From Adiantum capillus-veneris (taxonomy: Eukaryota; Streptophyta; Polypodiopsida; Polypodiales; Pteridaceae), in contig CM043962.1 in the NCBI GenBank assembly GCA_014529385.2, positions 84,345,621 to 84,409,620 on the forward strand: 64,000 nucleotides of DNA, written 5' to 3'. Made by a program: the position numbers and the translations under genes. Each line of letters begins with the position of its first letter. Within the stretch, counting starts at the first letter, position 1. Positions 22,989 to 33,639 of the stretch are shown here, in pieces. The notes beneath the pieces were generated by a model that was not told the DNA's origin, made no database searches, and saw only the letters and a list, made by a program, of their open reading frames with translations.

Positions 22989-25900
22989 GTGAAAGCTTCA
23001 TCATCGAAGAACTCTTTGTTCAACATTGAGAAGTTAGATGGCACTAACTTCCCATTTTGGAAGGAACAAATTTACAATGTCTTAATACAGAAGAAGCAGA
23101 TCTGGCCGATAAAGATGGAAGGGATAAAGCCTGAGAATATGGATGAGTATGATTGGCAAGAGTTGGATGAGCTTGCCAGATCCACCATCATGCTGACTTT
23201 GTCAAAGAATGTGTACTTCAATGTGAACATGGAAAAGACTAGTTATGAGCTGTGGAAGAAGTTATGTGACCTGCATGAGAAGCAAAGTGCAGCATCACAG
23301 GTTTATTGGCTGAAAAAGTTTGTTGATTTGAAGATGGATGAGGGAATACCCATGTGCAACCATCTCAATGAGTTCAACACAATTTTCAGTTAGCTTTCTG
23401 TGTAGGGAGTCAATTTTGACAATTCGGTCTAAGCAATGTTCTTGCTAGTTACACTGCCAGAAAGCTGGGATACTTTTCGCACAGCCATAAGTAACTTAGC
23501 ACCTCCTGATGGTTTAACATGTGCTGATGTTGAGGGAAGTTTTCTTACTGAAGAGGTTAGCAGGAAGAATCTTGATACTTCTCGTGGTACTAGCAATGCT
23601 CTCATTGTTCGTGGTGGATCACAAGAAAAGGGCAAGCAGAATCAGAGAGGAAAATCTCGTAGCAAATCACGTGGCCGAAAGGACATTGAGTGCTATCATT
23701 GTCACAAAAAGAGTCATATGAAGAAAGACTATCGAAAGTGAAAACAAGAGAAAGGTAAAGACAAGAAGTCGAAAGAAGGCAAGACTAAGGAAAGCAGCAT
23801 AAAGATTGAAGAATACAACAATGTTTTTGTTGAAGATTCTGATGGAGATATTTATCTCACATCTGTCATGGTTTCAGCATTTTTGGTTGCCACTGATGAC
23901 TATGCTTTACAGGATTGGGTTATTGACTCAAGTGCATCGTTTGATGTGACTCCTCACAGAGAGTGGTTCGGTACATATGATGCAACCCGTAAAGGTCGTG
24001 TTCATCTTGGCAATGACTTTGCTTGCGACATAGTTGGTGTCGGCAATGTGCTGAAATTTCAGAATGGTTCTTCATTCATGCTCAAGAATGTGAGACATGT
24101 GTCGAAGCTTACCAAAAGCTTGATTAGTACAGGACCATTGGATGACACAGGATATTACTGCACATTTGGTGATAGTTCGTGGAAGATCACCAAAGGTTCT
24201 TTAGTGGTAGCACATGGTTCAAAGTCTGGGACTTTGTACATGCTTACATGTATCCAATGTTAAAAACGATGTAATTTGTGTAACTGAGCAGCCAAGTGTC
24301 TCTTTGTGGCATCGCAGGTTATGACATATGTCTCAAAAGGGAATGAAAATCTTATCTCATTTTGGTTATGTGCGTGGATTCAATTTCTCAGACTTTTCAG
24401 TTTGTGAGCATTGTCTTTATCGTAAACAAACACAGTCACCACACAAATGGGAAACACTAAAAAAAGTGATCGATTAGAGTTAGTGCATAGTGATGTCTGT
24501 GGACCTATGCCTAACGTATCCATGGGAGGCTCATTGTACTTTGTTACATTCATTGATGACTTCTCAAGGAAAGTGTGGGTATATCCTCTCAAGAAGAAGG
24601 ATGAAGTTCTTTCAAAATTTTAGAATTTTGTGGCATTAGTGGAGAATCATTCTGGCAAGAAAGTAAAGTGCTTGAGGTCAGAAAATGGTGGTGAGTATGT
24701 CACTAAAGCCTTTCAGAATTTTTGTGATTCCAAAGGCATCAAAAGAGAGTTGAAGGCTCCATATAGCCCTCCACAAAATGGTGTTGCTGAGAGGATGAAC
24801 CGTACCATACAAGAGAAGTTACGTAGCATGTTATCTAATGCAAAGTTGCCTACTGGATTTTGGGCAAAAGCGTTAGCAACTGTTGTCCATCTTATTAATA
24901 GATCTCCTAACAAGGCTTTAGATGACAAGGTACCTGAAGAGATTTGGTCTGGGAAGCCACCTTCTTACAAGAATCTTAGAGTTTTTGGCTGTGAAGCGTA
25001 TTGCCATGTTCCAAAGGAGTTTTGAAGCAAGTTGGCTCCTAAGTCAAAGAAATGCACATTTCTTGGCTATGGCAATCCTCATGAGATGGGATTTCGATTA
25101 TGGGATCCTGAAGCTAAAAAGATAGTTCGCAGTAATGACGAATACTTCAATGAAGAAAAGATGCATAAGAAGCATGTGCATACAGTGGAGGTCAGGAGAG
25201 TTATCTTCCAAGAAGATGGAATTGTCCACAATAGGGCTGAAGTGCCTAATGTCAGACAATAAGTACAGAATCCTCCGGCAGTACAAGATGTTGCCGAGGG
25301 ACAACCGACTCAAGCAGTTATTAGAAGGTCTAAAGAGTTTCAAGGCCTCCTGATAGATTTACTCCCTCATTGGACTACATTATGTTGACAGATTGCGGAG
25401 AGCATTCGTGCTATAAGGAATCCATGTCAATGGATGACAAGGCAAAGTGGGAGGAAGCTATGCAATCAGAAATGGACTCGTTGCATAAGAATCAAACATG
25501 GAAGTTGGTTCAGTTGCCTAAAGATAAAAAGTCATTACCATGCAAATGGGTGTACAAGAAAAAAATTACACCTCATGACAATAAACCCAAGTACAAGGCA
25601 CGACTTGTTGCTAAAGGATTTAAGCAACAGCAACAGACAACAGGGTATTGACTTTGATGAGATCTTTTCTCCGGTTGTCAAGATGACTACTCTACGGTGT
25701 GTACTTGTGTTGGTTGCTAAAGATGACATGGAACTTGACCAGATGGATGTCAAGACGGCGTTCTTGCATGGTGATCTTCAAGAAGAAGTTTATATGCAAC
25801 AGCCAGAAGGTTTTGTTGAGAAGGGCAATGAAGACTTAATGTGTCAGTTAGAAAAGTCCTTTATGTGGATGATATGTTAATTGCCAGAAAATGTAGGGAT

Positions 25901-26822
25901 GAGATTTCAGCCTTGAAGTCAGAGTTAGATGCAAACGTTGAAATGAAAGACATGGGTGAAGCAAGCCATATCCTTGGCATGCGCATTAAGCGAGACAGAT
26001 GTAAGAAATTGGTCTATTTGTCTCAATCTGAGTACATTGCTAAAGTGCTCAAGCGTTTCAATATGGAGAAGGGGAAGGCATTGAGTACTCCATTGTCTCC
26101 ATATGTGAAACTTTATAAAAATGATTGCCCTAAGTCTGAAGAGGAAAAGGCTGAAATGGCATAAGTGCCTTATTCATCTGCAGTTGGGAGTTTGATGTAT
26201 GCTATGATTGCTACACGTCATGATATTGCTTTTGCAGTGGGAGTTGTTAGCAGATATATGTCAAATCCAGGCAAGAAACATTGGGAGGCAGTGAAAGGGT
26301 TTATGTGATATTTGAATGGTACAAAAGACATGTGCATTTGCTTTGGAAGAAAGGAAGCATGTATAATTGGTTACACGGATGCAGATTATGCAGGAGACTT
26401 GGACAAGAGAAGGTCCACTTCAGGCTATGTTTTTGAATTCATTCGAGGTGCAATTTCATGGTGATCTCGTTTGCAAGATTGTGTTACCTTGTCTACTACA
26501 GAGGCTGAATATGTTGCAGCTTCAGAAGCTTGCAAGGAAGCTATATGGCTTGGTCGGCTAGTGGGAGACTTGGGAATCGATGTTGAGATGCATGTTTTAC
26601 ATTGTGATGGCCAAAGTGATACACAATTGGCAAAGAATCCAGTGTTTCATGCAAATACAAAGCATGTGGATGTGAAGTATCAATTCATTCGTGAGGTGCT
26701 TGAGGACAAGCGATTGCACCTTGCCTAGATTCACACCACTGAAAACCCTACTGATCTTCTAACAAAGGGCTTACCTTCAAAGCGGTTTGCACATTGTCGG
26801 GCACTCATGGGCATTGGGTAGA
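22989..26822 (+). pseudogene. Copia 1 gag-pol polyprotein, broken
   Basis: Domains in order: gag (KLDGTNFPFWKEQIYNVL at ~23020; ELWKKLCDLHEKQSAA), a zinc knuckle with its final Cys changed to Tyr (CYHCHKKSHMKKDY, ~23690), a protease with DSSAS instead of DSGAS (~23925), pre-integrase, and an integrase core (VHSDVCGPM; LRSENGGEY with Glu for the second catalytic Asp; GVAERMNRT). Then reverse transcriptase (WKLVQLPKDKK, KARLVAKGFKQ, FDEIFSPVVKMTTLR, MDVKTAFLHGDLQEEVYM) and, after a deletion near 25855 that removes the KxLYGLKQ..W segment, LYVDDMLIA. RNase H follows (TDADYAGD, CDGQSDTQLAKN, NTKHVDVKY, LTKGLPSKRF). One frame holds to 25330; it is then switched by frameshifts near 25350, 25640 and 25855. 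At least ten in-frame stops. It cannot be active. Confidence 0.85.
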
Positions 26823-26907
26823 TGATCATGGTCATTGTCTACCTGTATGTGTGTATATATACATTGTCACCCCAGCTTAAAGGCACATTGTGCTTTAAGT
26901 GGGAGGT

Positions 26908-27105
26908 TGTTGGGGTGGTAAAGCCCAATGTGCCGTGCCTAAGTGTTGGGCGGTCGGAGACTACCGAGAACTAACACTGACCATTCATTATACATACAAG
27001 AATAAGGACTCATAACCGTAACACTATTGTGTTTTGGAGTCCACCCAAAACTGTGTCTCCTCTCTTCTCCATTGTTGCACACACACACACACGCTCTCGC
27101 ACGCG
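26908..27105 (+). repeat. Copia 1 3' LTR
   Basis: Begins TGTTGGGGTGGTAAAGCC directly after the polypurine tract and runs to about a CA microsatellite at 27078, where LINE sequence resumes. A similar edge (TGTTGGGGTTAAAG) marks the copia debris at 56387. Confidence 0.5.
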
Positions 27106-27109
27106 CTCT

Positions 27110-28320
27110 TCAAGGGGAAGCTTGAGCTACTGCATTGTGAGCTCTTTTGTTATCCTTCTGTAACTCCATGAATTTGGGGGCCTGTGGATTTTTTCTTGGT
27201 GAGAGGTTCTCCTTATTGTTGGGGTCCAAGACAGAGGGGGAAGCCTGGTTCAGGTCAATCATTTTCCCTTTATCTAGCTTGTTAACTTGCTCTTCCAGTG
27301 TTGAAGGGATTGTCCCCTCCCCATCCGAGTCAGAACTCATGGATTCTGCAACATCATATTCTTCCCATTCTGGGAGAGAGGCTAGCAAGAAAAACCTGTT
27401 AACATTACAAGGTCTTTGCATGTTGATGTCCCCTCTAGCTTGAGGGGGAGTAGAGTTGTTTCTTCTATCTTTGTTGAGTGTCTCAGGAGGAGAGGAGAGG
27501 CAGTAGATGGCTGAGTAGTGGGCTTGGGCAGCGGGTTCTTAATAGGACAATCTCTGACAAAATGCCCTGTGGCTCTGCAATGAAAACAAGCAGACGGGAG
27601 ATATTTGTAGACCAGAGGTTGCTCTATCACCAATGGATAGGACTCTGGGTTGAACTCCTTGGACCATCTAAACAGACTCAGAGGGGAAGTCTTGATCAGC
27701 CGATGCCCTCTACTGAGAACACTGAACTCCATTTCATGGGTTTTAAATATGAACAGGTAATGGTTCTTTGGGAGGGCCTGTATGGTCTCTACTTCTGAAC
27801 CTAGGGAGCCCCATTGTTGCTTAATCCAACTCATGAGAATATCAGCCGGGGGTCTAGGGCCAGCTAAGAGCCCTATCAAAGCTCTCGCCTCTAAATCCTT
27901 CTGAATCTTGCGAACTTGAGAAGCGGGGAGGGTGACAGAGGGCTTGCCTCCTTGAGCTCCTTCCTGTCCGTTATGAGTTACTGAATCACTTCCTCCGGTG
28001 TGAGGGTGCCTGGAACATCCGAGGGTGGAGTGGAACATAAGACCTTGATTCTTCTGTATTTCCTCTCCTCGAGAGGCTCTTGGTTGGTGTTCATGAGCAG
28101 GAGATTTCACCTCCTTGGCGGCCCTAAGCTTTTCTGCTAGGTTTACAGACAGATTAGCTATGACTTGGTTAAATAAGTGTGAGTTACTTAGCAAGGAAGG
28201 GCTCTGATGCGTGGCATTGAGCTAAACGAGCGAGGGACGATTAGCAAGAGGATGTGAAGGGTGCCAAGCATTAGACGCAGGGTCCCCATTACTACTCGAG
28301 GGGCCAGCATGTGTGGACAT
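27110..28320 (-). pseudogene. LINE ORF1 (gag-like, DUF4283 + zinc knuckle)
   Basis: Starts at ATG 28320 (MSTHAGPSSSNGDPASNAW), with an in-frame TAG near 28225. An N-terminal helix leads to a DUF4283-type RNA-binding domain at 27930-27650 (RALIGLLAGPRPPADILMSW, LPKNHYLFIFKTHEMEFSVL, SPLSLFRWSKEFNPES). Then comes an intact CCHC knuckle, CFHCRATGHFVRDC (~27590-27550), and a Pro/Ser-rich tail. A frameshift near 27420 continues in another frame to 27112. This is the usual ORF1 of plant L1-type LINEs. Same strand and order as the ORF2 remnant at 19763-22173, with copia 1 between them, so both probably belong to one interrupted element. Confidence 0.7.
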
Positions 28321-28405
28321 GATCCCCCTTGGGAGGGGGTGACAACCAATGGGCTTCAGGCCATCGCTAGTGTTACGCTCCCGCTTTCATGTACTGCTGC
28401 AACTC

Positions 28406-28620
28406 TTAGCTAAGCCTCGTTCTTGGTCACACGCAAAAAGGAGCATTAAATGAGTTACTATGCCTACCCTTTGTAACTACGCCGATTATGGTATACTTGT
28501 GACGTTCAAGGCATAGTTGGGAGGATGAATAAATAACTAAGCCTTGTGTGACCATGCAAGAGACTTAGTTATTCATTTAATGCTTTGTATGATAAGCTTA
28601 GCGTGACCATTGCCTAAGCA
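28406..28620. mobile_element. MITE-like inverted-repeat element
   Basis: The two ~60-bp arms (28406-28464 and 28562-28620) are imperfect reverse complements. They share AGCATTAAATGA / TCATTTAATGCT, GGTCAC / GTGACC and TTAGCTAAGCC / GCCTAAGC. An inner hairpin (AACTAAGCC / GACTTAGTT) occupies the middle. It has no coding capacity. A related fragment lies at 19561-19620. Target duplication is not clear. Confidence 0.5.
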
Positions 28621-28652
28621 TACTATATAGACATGACAGTTGACCTTTTTTA

Positions 28653-28790
28653 ATGGTTTTCTGTCCGTTTAAAGGGTGGGTGACACACTAGTTTTATGGA
28701 AATACAACAAGCTGCCTTGAGGCTTGTATGGATGGTTTTTGTATGAGTTTAAAGGATGGGTCACACAATAGTTTTATGGGAATTACACTG
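28653..28790. repeat. Diverged tandem duplication, period ~79 bp
   Basis: ATGGTTTT...GTTTAAAGG, TGGGTSACACA and TAGTTTTATGG occur twice (28653-28710 and 28732-28790). Confidence 0.7.
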
Positions 28791-29186
28791 GGTTTAATTA
28801 AACCAGGCACATGCATACAACATCATCTCATTGTCTACTAGGTTGGCAACAATCAAGATAGGCAAGCGGTGCTCAAACTATTGAACGGTGAGTACGGACC
28901 TTACCGACTCAGACAATTACCGACCAAAATCAATTTTGGCACTAGACTCTCATACACTCTTTATTGCTATGAGAAACTTATTGCCTTGCAAACAATCCAA
29001 AATTTATCCTGAATTTATCTCATGTTCCAAATAAAGCTTCTTCGTGAGTAAAGTATGGTAATCAGTATTTCAGCATTAGATGTTTAACCTAACATTGATA
29101 TAGCTTTAATTAGCACTTTCGATGCTAATAGAAACTCTTATCACCACAAGAAGTTTTTGACAGATTCTCACATTATGACTTACCTC

Positions 29187-29266
29187 AACATCATGAGCTT
29201 CTGTGAGGGAGGCACCGCATACCTAGCTAGGTATGTGGTGCCTCTCAAGTAGAAGCTCATGATGTT
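29187..29266. repeat. 80-bp near-perfect palindrome
   Basis: The arms 29187-29226 and 29227-29266 pair without gaps at 34 of 40 positions. Outer (AACATCATGAGCTTCT / AGAAGCTCATGATGTT) and inner (CATACCTAG / CTAGGTATG) stems are perfect, with a 6-nt asymmetric-pairing zone between. It could be a foldback element or a small-RNA hairpin. Confidence 0.75.
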
Positions 29267-29519
29267 ATGCACTGTATGAAAAACATTGAATAAGACTCCA
29301 TTTTCCTACATGAGAAAATTTCTAAATCTTTTTGTGCACAAGTGGCCATATACATTGAATCAAAATTCTATCATAAAAAGAATTATCTATGAAAGATACT
29401 TTCTATTTTGTCTCATCAAATATGTCCAAATTCAGTTATATGTGTTGGTACAAAATTAGTAAATCAGCTCGAGCAAGTTCAAAGTTGTATGTAATGGACC
29501 ATGGATCATGTAAAACAGG

Positions 29520-30126
29520 CTAGAACCACCATCGCTTGGTCTTCTTTTGCGCCATTTCTTGGGCATGCTTGACATGATGGTACCAAAGTGTGGCAGCGAT
29601 GGCGACACCAAAGGCGAAGACGACCCAGACGAGGCATCGTCTTTGCTTACGACACCACTGCTTGCATGAAGACCAAGTTCGGCAGCTAGTAGTAGAGGGG
29701 CAGGTGTGAGGATAAGGAGAATGATGAGTAGCACTAGTAGTAGCAGTAGGAGCAGCAATCCCACTTTTGGTAACAAAGTGGTCTTTAGTGGGGGGCATTG
29801 TGGACTTGAAGAGGGGCCCTTGGAAGTCCCCTTCACTAATTTGGGTTTGGTGGCCTAGCACCTCTACCTCGCGTATGGGGGGGCGGGAATTGGAGTAGCC
29901 TAGAGTCACACCGGGACTTAAGGGCTCCCGATCATGAAGAGAAAAACTTGTAGCGCGTTCTTTGAACTTTTTGTTGACGCCACTGACCGAGTGTCGCCTC
30001 GTCGTGGGAGTAAATGAGTTGGACCGTGTCACCACCTGGGCTGCAAGGGCCAATCATTAATTGCATTCACAATAGTGCATATATGGATGTATACAACGAG
30101 TGTAATTAATTGCATTCCCATTGGTG

Positions 30127-30166
<40 letters not shown>

Positions 30167-30197
30167 TTAACATTGTTGGAATAATACAAAGAGACCC

Positions 30198-30247
<50 letters not shown>

Positions 30248-30278
30248 TTAACATTGTTGGAATAATACAAAGAGACCC

Positions 30279-30330
<52 letters not shown>

Positions 30331-30414
30331 ATGAGGCATATTGATGATAGGAGGATAATGCGATTACTTGTAGAGACCCTGTGTGTGTGAGAGAGAGAAG
30401 AAGAAGGAAGGAAG

Positions 30415-30456
<42 letters not shown>

Positions 30457-30851
30457 AAGAAGAAGCAGAGCAAAAAACGAGAGAATGGGTTTCGAACTCA
30501 GGACGTAACTCGAGGCGGAGAAAGGGACTTACTTTTTTGTTGGGCAGCGTTCTGATAAGCGAAGGTCCGGCTTCACCCTCTTGAGGATCCACAGCGTACT
30601 GCATTATCAAACCACGGCCTTGCCGCTGTAGCGCACAACCATCATCATCATTCAAAAATGAACTAGCCTCTATAATTGGCAAGCCAAGGGGTGTGTGTGT
30701 GTGCACGCGTGGAGAGAGAGAGAGAGAGAGAGAGAGAGTTACCTGCGCAAGAGGCCAACATGCATGGACGCTTGAGCGTAGCAGAAGGCAGATAGCAAAC
30801 GTGCATGAGCGACGTGAGAGGGCGGAGACAGAATTGAAACGCTGCTATCAA
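29520..30851 (-). CDS. Candidate two-exon gene: Ser/Thr-rich, C-terminally membrane-anchored protein
   Basis: Exon 2 (30042-29520) follows a good acceptor (CCCTTGCAG|CCCAGG). It encodes QVVTRSNSFTPTTRRHSVSG, a basic Ser/Thr-rich region, a Pro/His/Cys-rich segment and a single hydrophobic helix near the C-terminus (CLVWVVFAFGVAIAATLW), then a short basic tail ending KKTKRWWF. Exon 1 (30851-30743: MIAAFQFCLRPLTSLMHVCY...LASCAG) ends at CAG|GTAACT, and the phases match (1/1). The 700-nt intron is filled with GA/CT microsatellites and a 40-bp duplication. The frame is intact and its composition is unlike transposon ORFs. The family is unknown and exon 1 is the weaker part. The C-terminal helix suggests a tail-anchored membrane protein. 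Confidence 0.45.
30131..30324. repeat. GA microsatellites with a perfect 40-bp duplication
   Basis: The segment GAATTTTAACATTG...GACCCATA occurs identically at 30162 and 30243 (period 81), each copy flanked by (GA)n. It lies within the proposed intron of the 29520-30851 gene. Confidence 0.9.
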
Positions 30852-30884
30852 ATTCGCATGACTCTTAGGATAAGATAATTAAAG

Positions 30885-31038
30885 TCCAAAGGGTGTTGTC
30901 CTAGTGGTGTGGGCGTGAAGGTGAGTGCCTTTAGGCTCACCCACTGTGGTTCAACCCCTCGGGACATGAGGTGTGGGTAAGTGGGCGCAATCTCGTAAAA
31001 TTATCTTGCTCAAGCGAGACAATAAAAAAAAAAAAAGG
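30885..31038 (+). mobile_element. tRNA-derived SINE with 14-bp target-site duplication
   Basis: The RNA polymerase III promoter has an A box TGTCCTAGTGG (30897-30907) and a B box GGTTCAACCCC (30948-30958), 40 bp apart. The body ends in an A-rich tail (A12 after AAT at about 31023-31036). Perfect 14-bp direct repeats (TAAGATAATTAAAG) flank it at 30871-30884 and 31039-31052. The length of 154 bp and the CCTAGTGGT A box fit Au-like plant SINEs. Perfect flanks suggest a fairly recent insertion. Confidence 0.9.
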
Positions 31039-31059
31039 TAAGATAATTAAAGCTTCACC

Positions 31060-32550
31060 TTAAATTTTACCCCTTCGTTTAAATCATTTTACCTACATAT
31101 TTTAAATCCGCATAGTTACAAAGACTTGCAACATAGTTGGGTATAAGACAACTAGTCTTGGTTGGTAGGTGTTGCTATAGATTGTTCTCATGTTACCAAT
31201 AATAAATCGTAGTGTAGAGAGAGAGAAGTCTAACAAAAATTGTGATACCATCTAATAGACATAAAATCAAGACACTTTACAACCAAGTAGAAATTTAAAA
31301 ATTATAGACCTAACATAGGATATATGGAGATTGACATCAAGCATCTAGTACTAAGGTAAACAAGTACGTATGTAATAAAAGAATTGCATGTGTAAACAAG
31401 TACCTATGTGGATAATATAATATATAAGATGCATTTTTTAACTGTAAAAAAAGAATTGCATGTGTAATTATAATTAAGCATATACAATGATTAGTGTCGA
31501 GCACCTATTAGTAGTGAGGAAAACATGTAGCTAAACTAAACTCGAGAAAGCATTGCCGAGCTCTAAAAATTGAAGTGCACTATTAACTTTGTAATCATGT
31601 ATTGGGAGTCGTCCAAGTGTGTGTGACAGAGGATCTTGTTTGTGTTAAGCTACACGAAAACAATGTAGATTGTTTAGCATTTTGTCATGCAATGAGGCAT
31701 AGAGTGAAAACACAAAATATATAGTACATGCCATCATGCAAAAGTTCAGTCGGTACTATGTCTCCTTAAAAATTATAAGAACTAGAAACCATACTCTACC
31801 CCGTAGTCTTAATGTGTTGTCCAAGCAAACGCATACACATGGACGTTTGGATGTACATTACAAACCTTGCAATTTTGTCAAGGTGGGGCTCTGCTTGTCT
31901 ATTTGAAACATCGAGTGTTGTGAATATATATGCTTCTTGTGGCACACATCGCAAGAATTAAAAGTTGTCCATCTCATGATTTTATGCATCATGATATAAG
32001 ATGCTCTTGTTGTGAAGTTATGTTAGTGTGCCTAGGTTTGCTCTCGATTTGCATCTTGGAGGAGCACTTAGTCTCAGCAATTGATTTCCTCTCCATGCAT
32101 CCATCTTACTACCCAAGCTCAACTCCTTCCTACGGGTGCATCCCTTGGAGGGCTTGCTCTCACACCAAGGTTTCTTTTTCCCACCTCAAGTCAATTGGCA
32201 TGCCAGCATGTGCAAGGTCCACTATCAATGAGTGGAAAAGAGGAACGAGGGGAGGTGGACAAGACCTTCCTTTTTGGGTTAACTGCCACCCTGTAAAAAC
32301 AAAAATTAGAGAGATCAACACACCCAAGTAGTCTTGGGTTACACATCTCAAACACGCTTGTTTTTTGTAGTTCTTTACGGATCAATTGCCCTCAAGACAC
32401 ATCGATGAAGATGGGAGCATGCCTGAGTGATGGAATAGGTTGGGAGTCGCTAATATGTTCAAGACAGGGACACCAAGATTCTTTGATGGAATAAATATGA
32501 AAGAAGTTCTTTAGAGTCTTTTCTTGATTGATGATACCAAACACTACCAA
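31060..32550. other. Gene-free stretch, partly LTR-element interior
   Basis: AT-rich unique-looking sequence. A plus frame at 31930-32331 has no recognised domain. 32160-32551 is probably the leader of the minus-strand LTR element whose primer site is at 32552. Confidence 0.5.
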
Positions 32551-32551
32551 A

Positions 32552-33492
32552 GAGCTCTAATACCAATGTAATGTGCAACATAAGTGATTGATGGTGAATG
32601 CTCAACATGAGTTCTTAGTGCATGCTCAAGGTTCCTTTTTACTGAATGAGATATGTGCAAAGACTAGAGAGAGAAGAGAGAATGATATTGTGAGTGAAGG
32701 TTCTATGAGTCAAAGAGAGAGAGAAAGGAGATTAACACTAGATGGGGTCCCAAACCTCCCTCCAAGGGCCCCCCTCTCTATTGCTAGGTATTTCTTTAGA
32801 TTGCACAAATACTGATACGATAGTCCTAAATACTGAGATGTTGACGGGATCTTGCCATTGATGGTTGGATCTACGATGTTAAGGATGAGAACTAAAAATG
32901 CTAGGTTACTTGATGGGATTTGCAACTACGATAAGGCTATGGGCTGATCTGCTATAGCCTATCATCGATGTTGGTGATGGATGGAAAATTGAAAAATGTT
33001 GGTTGATCTATTGTCTTGGGTTGGAAATTGAAGACACTAGTATTGATGGTTGGATTAGCGACAATACAGTGAGGTTATGGCTGAAAACTAAAAATGCTAA
33101 TGGGATTCTATAGGCTTATCCTGTGCAAAAATTCTAGAGATACTGAGGTATTATGGGTACTTGGTGCTTGTAATGAGGGTAATGACTTATGCTTGAGAGG
33201 TGAACACTAGGTCTACTTATATATGGAATTAAAGCCAGATTGGTCAATGCCAATCAAAACCCACAATTTCTTTAAATGTCACTTATTAGTCAATTGATGA
33301 ACTCACTTAAAAGAGGTGCTTTGTATGCAATTATTACCTAGGCTTGGTGCTAATGGTGTTGTATGGAAACACTCCTCAATGCCTACACCTAGTAGACATT
33401 GGTTGTGCTCATGTGAAATCAGAGGGTATGCAACTAATCTAAATTCTTGGACATGCACGCCCTCCGCATAGGCTCACAAGGGTGTTATAACA
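32552..33492 (-). mobile_element. LTR with primer-binding site, minus strand
   Basis: On the minus strand the LTR begins TGTTATAACACCC (33492) and ends TGCACATTACA (32567). TTGGTATTAGAGCTC follows (32566-32552), nearly the initiator-Met primer site TGGTATCAGAGC. Length about 926 bp. The partner LTR and coding region are not seen to the left, so it is a 5' LTR remnant. Confidence 0.55.
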
Positions 33493-33639
33493 CTTCCTAG
33501 GTTGTCCTAAACCCTAGAAATAGGACTTTACTTGAAAATGTCCACATGTGCATAGGGTCATATATGCATATGACATCTAGGAATTGTGTTCAAGACTGGC
33601 CTGGCTGAAAATGACTCTAAATGTACTATGTAGCGCAAC

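Larger units (their letters stand above)
22180..27105 (+). mobile_element. Ty1/copia retrotransposon 1, inserted in LINE
   Basis: Contains a 5' non-coding region (22180-22988), a degenerate gag-pol (22989-26822), a polypurine tract (AAGTGGGAGG, 26897-26906) and a 3' LTR starting TGTTGGGGTGG at 26908. LINE sequences in minus orientation flank it on both sides (ORF2 to the left, ORF1 to the right), suggesting nested insertion. A matching 5' LTR is not recognisable, so the element is rearranged at its left end. Confidence 0.65.

Noticed and set aside
30897-30958. tRNA gene
   Set aside because: Only the two pol III boxes are tRNA-like. There is no cloverleaf, and poly(A) plus target duplications show a SINE.
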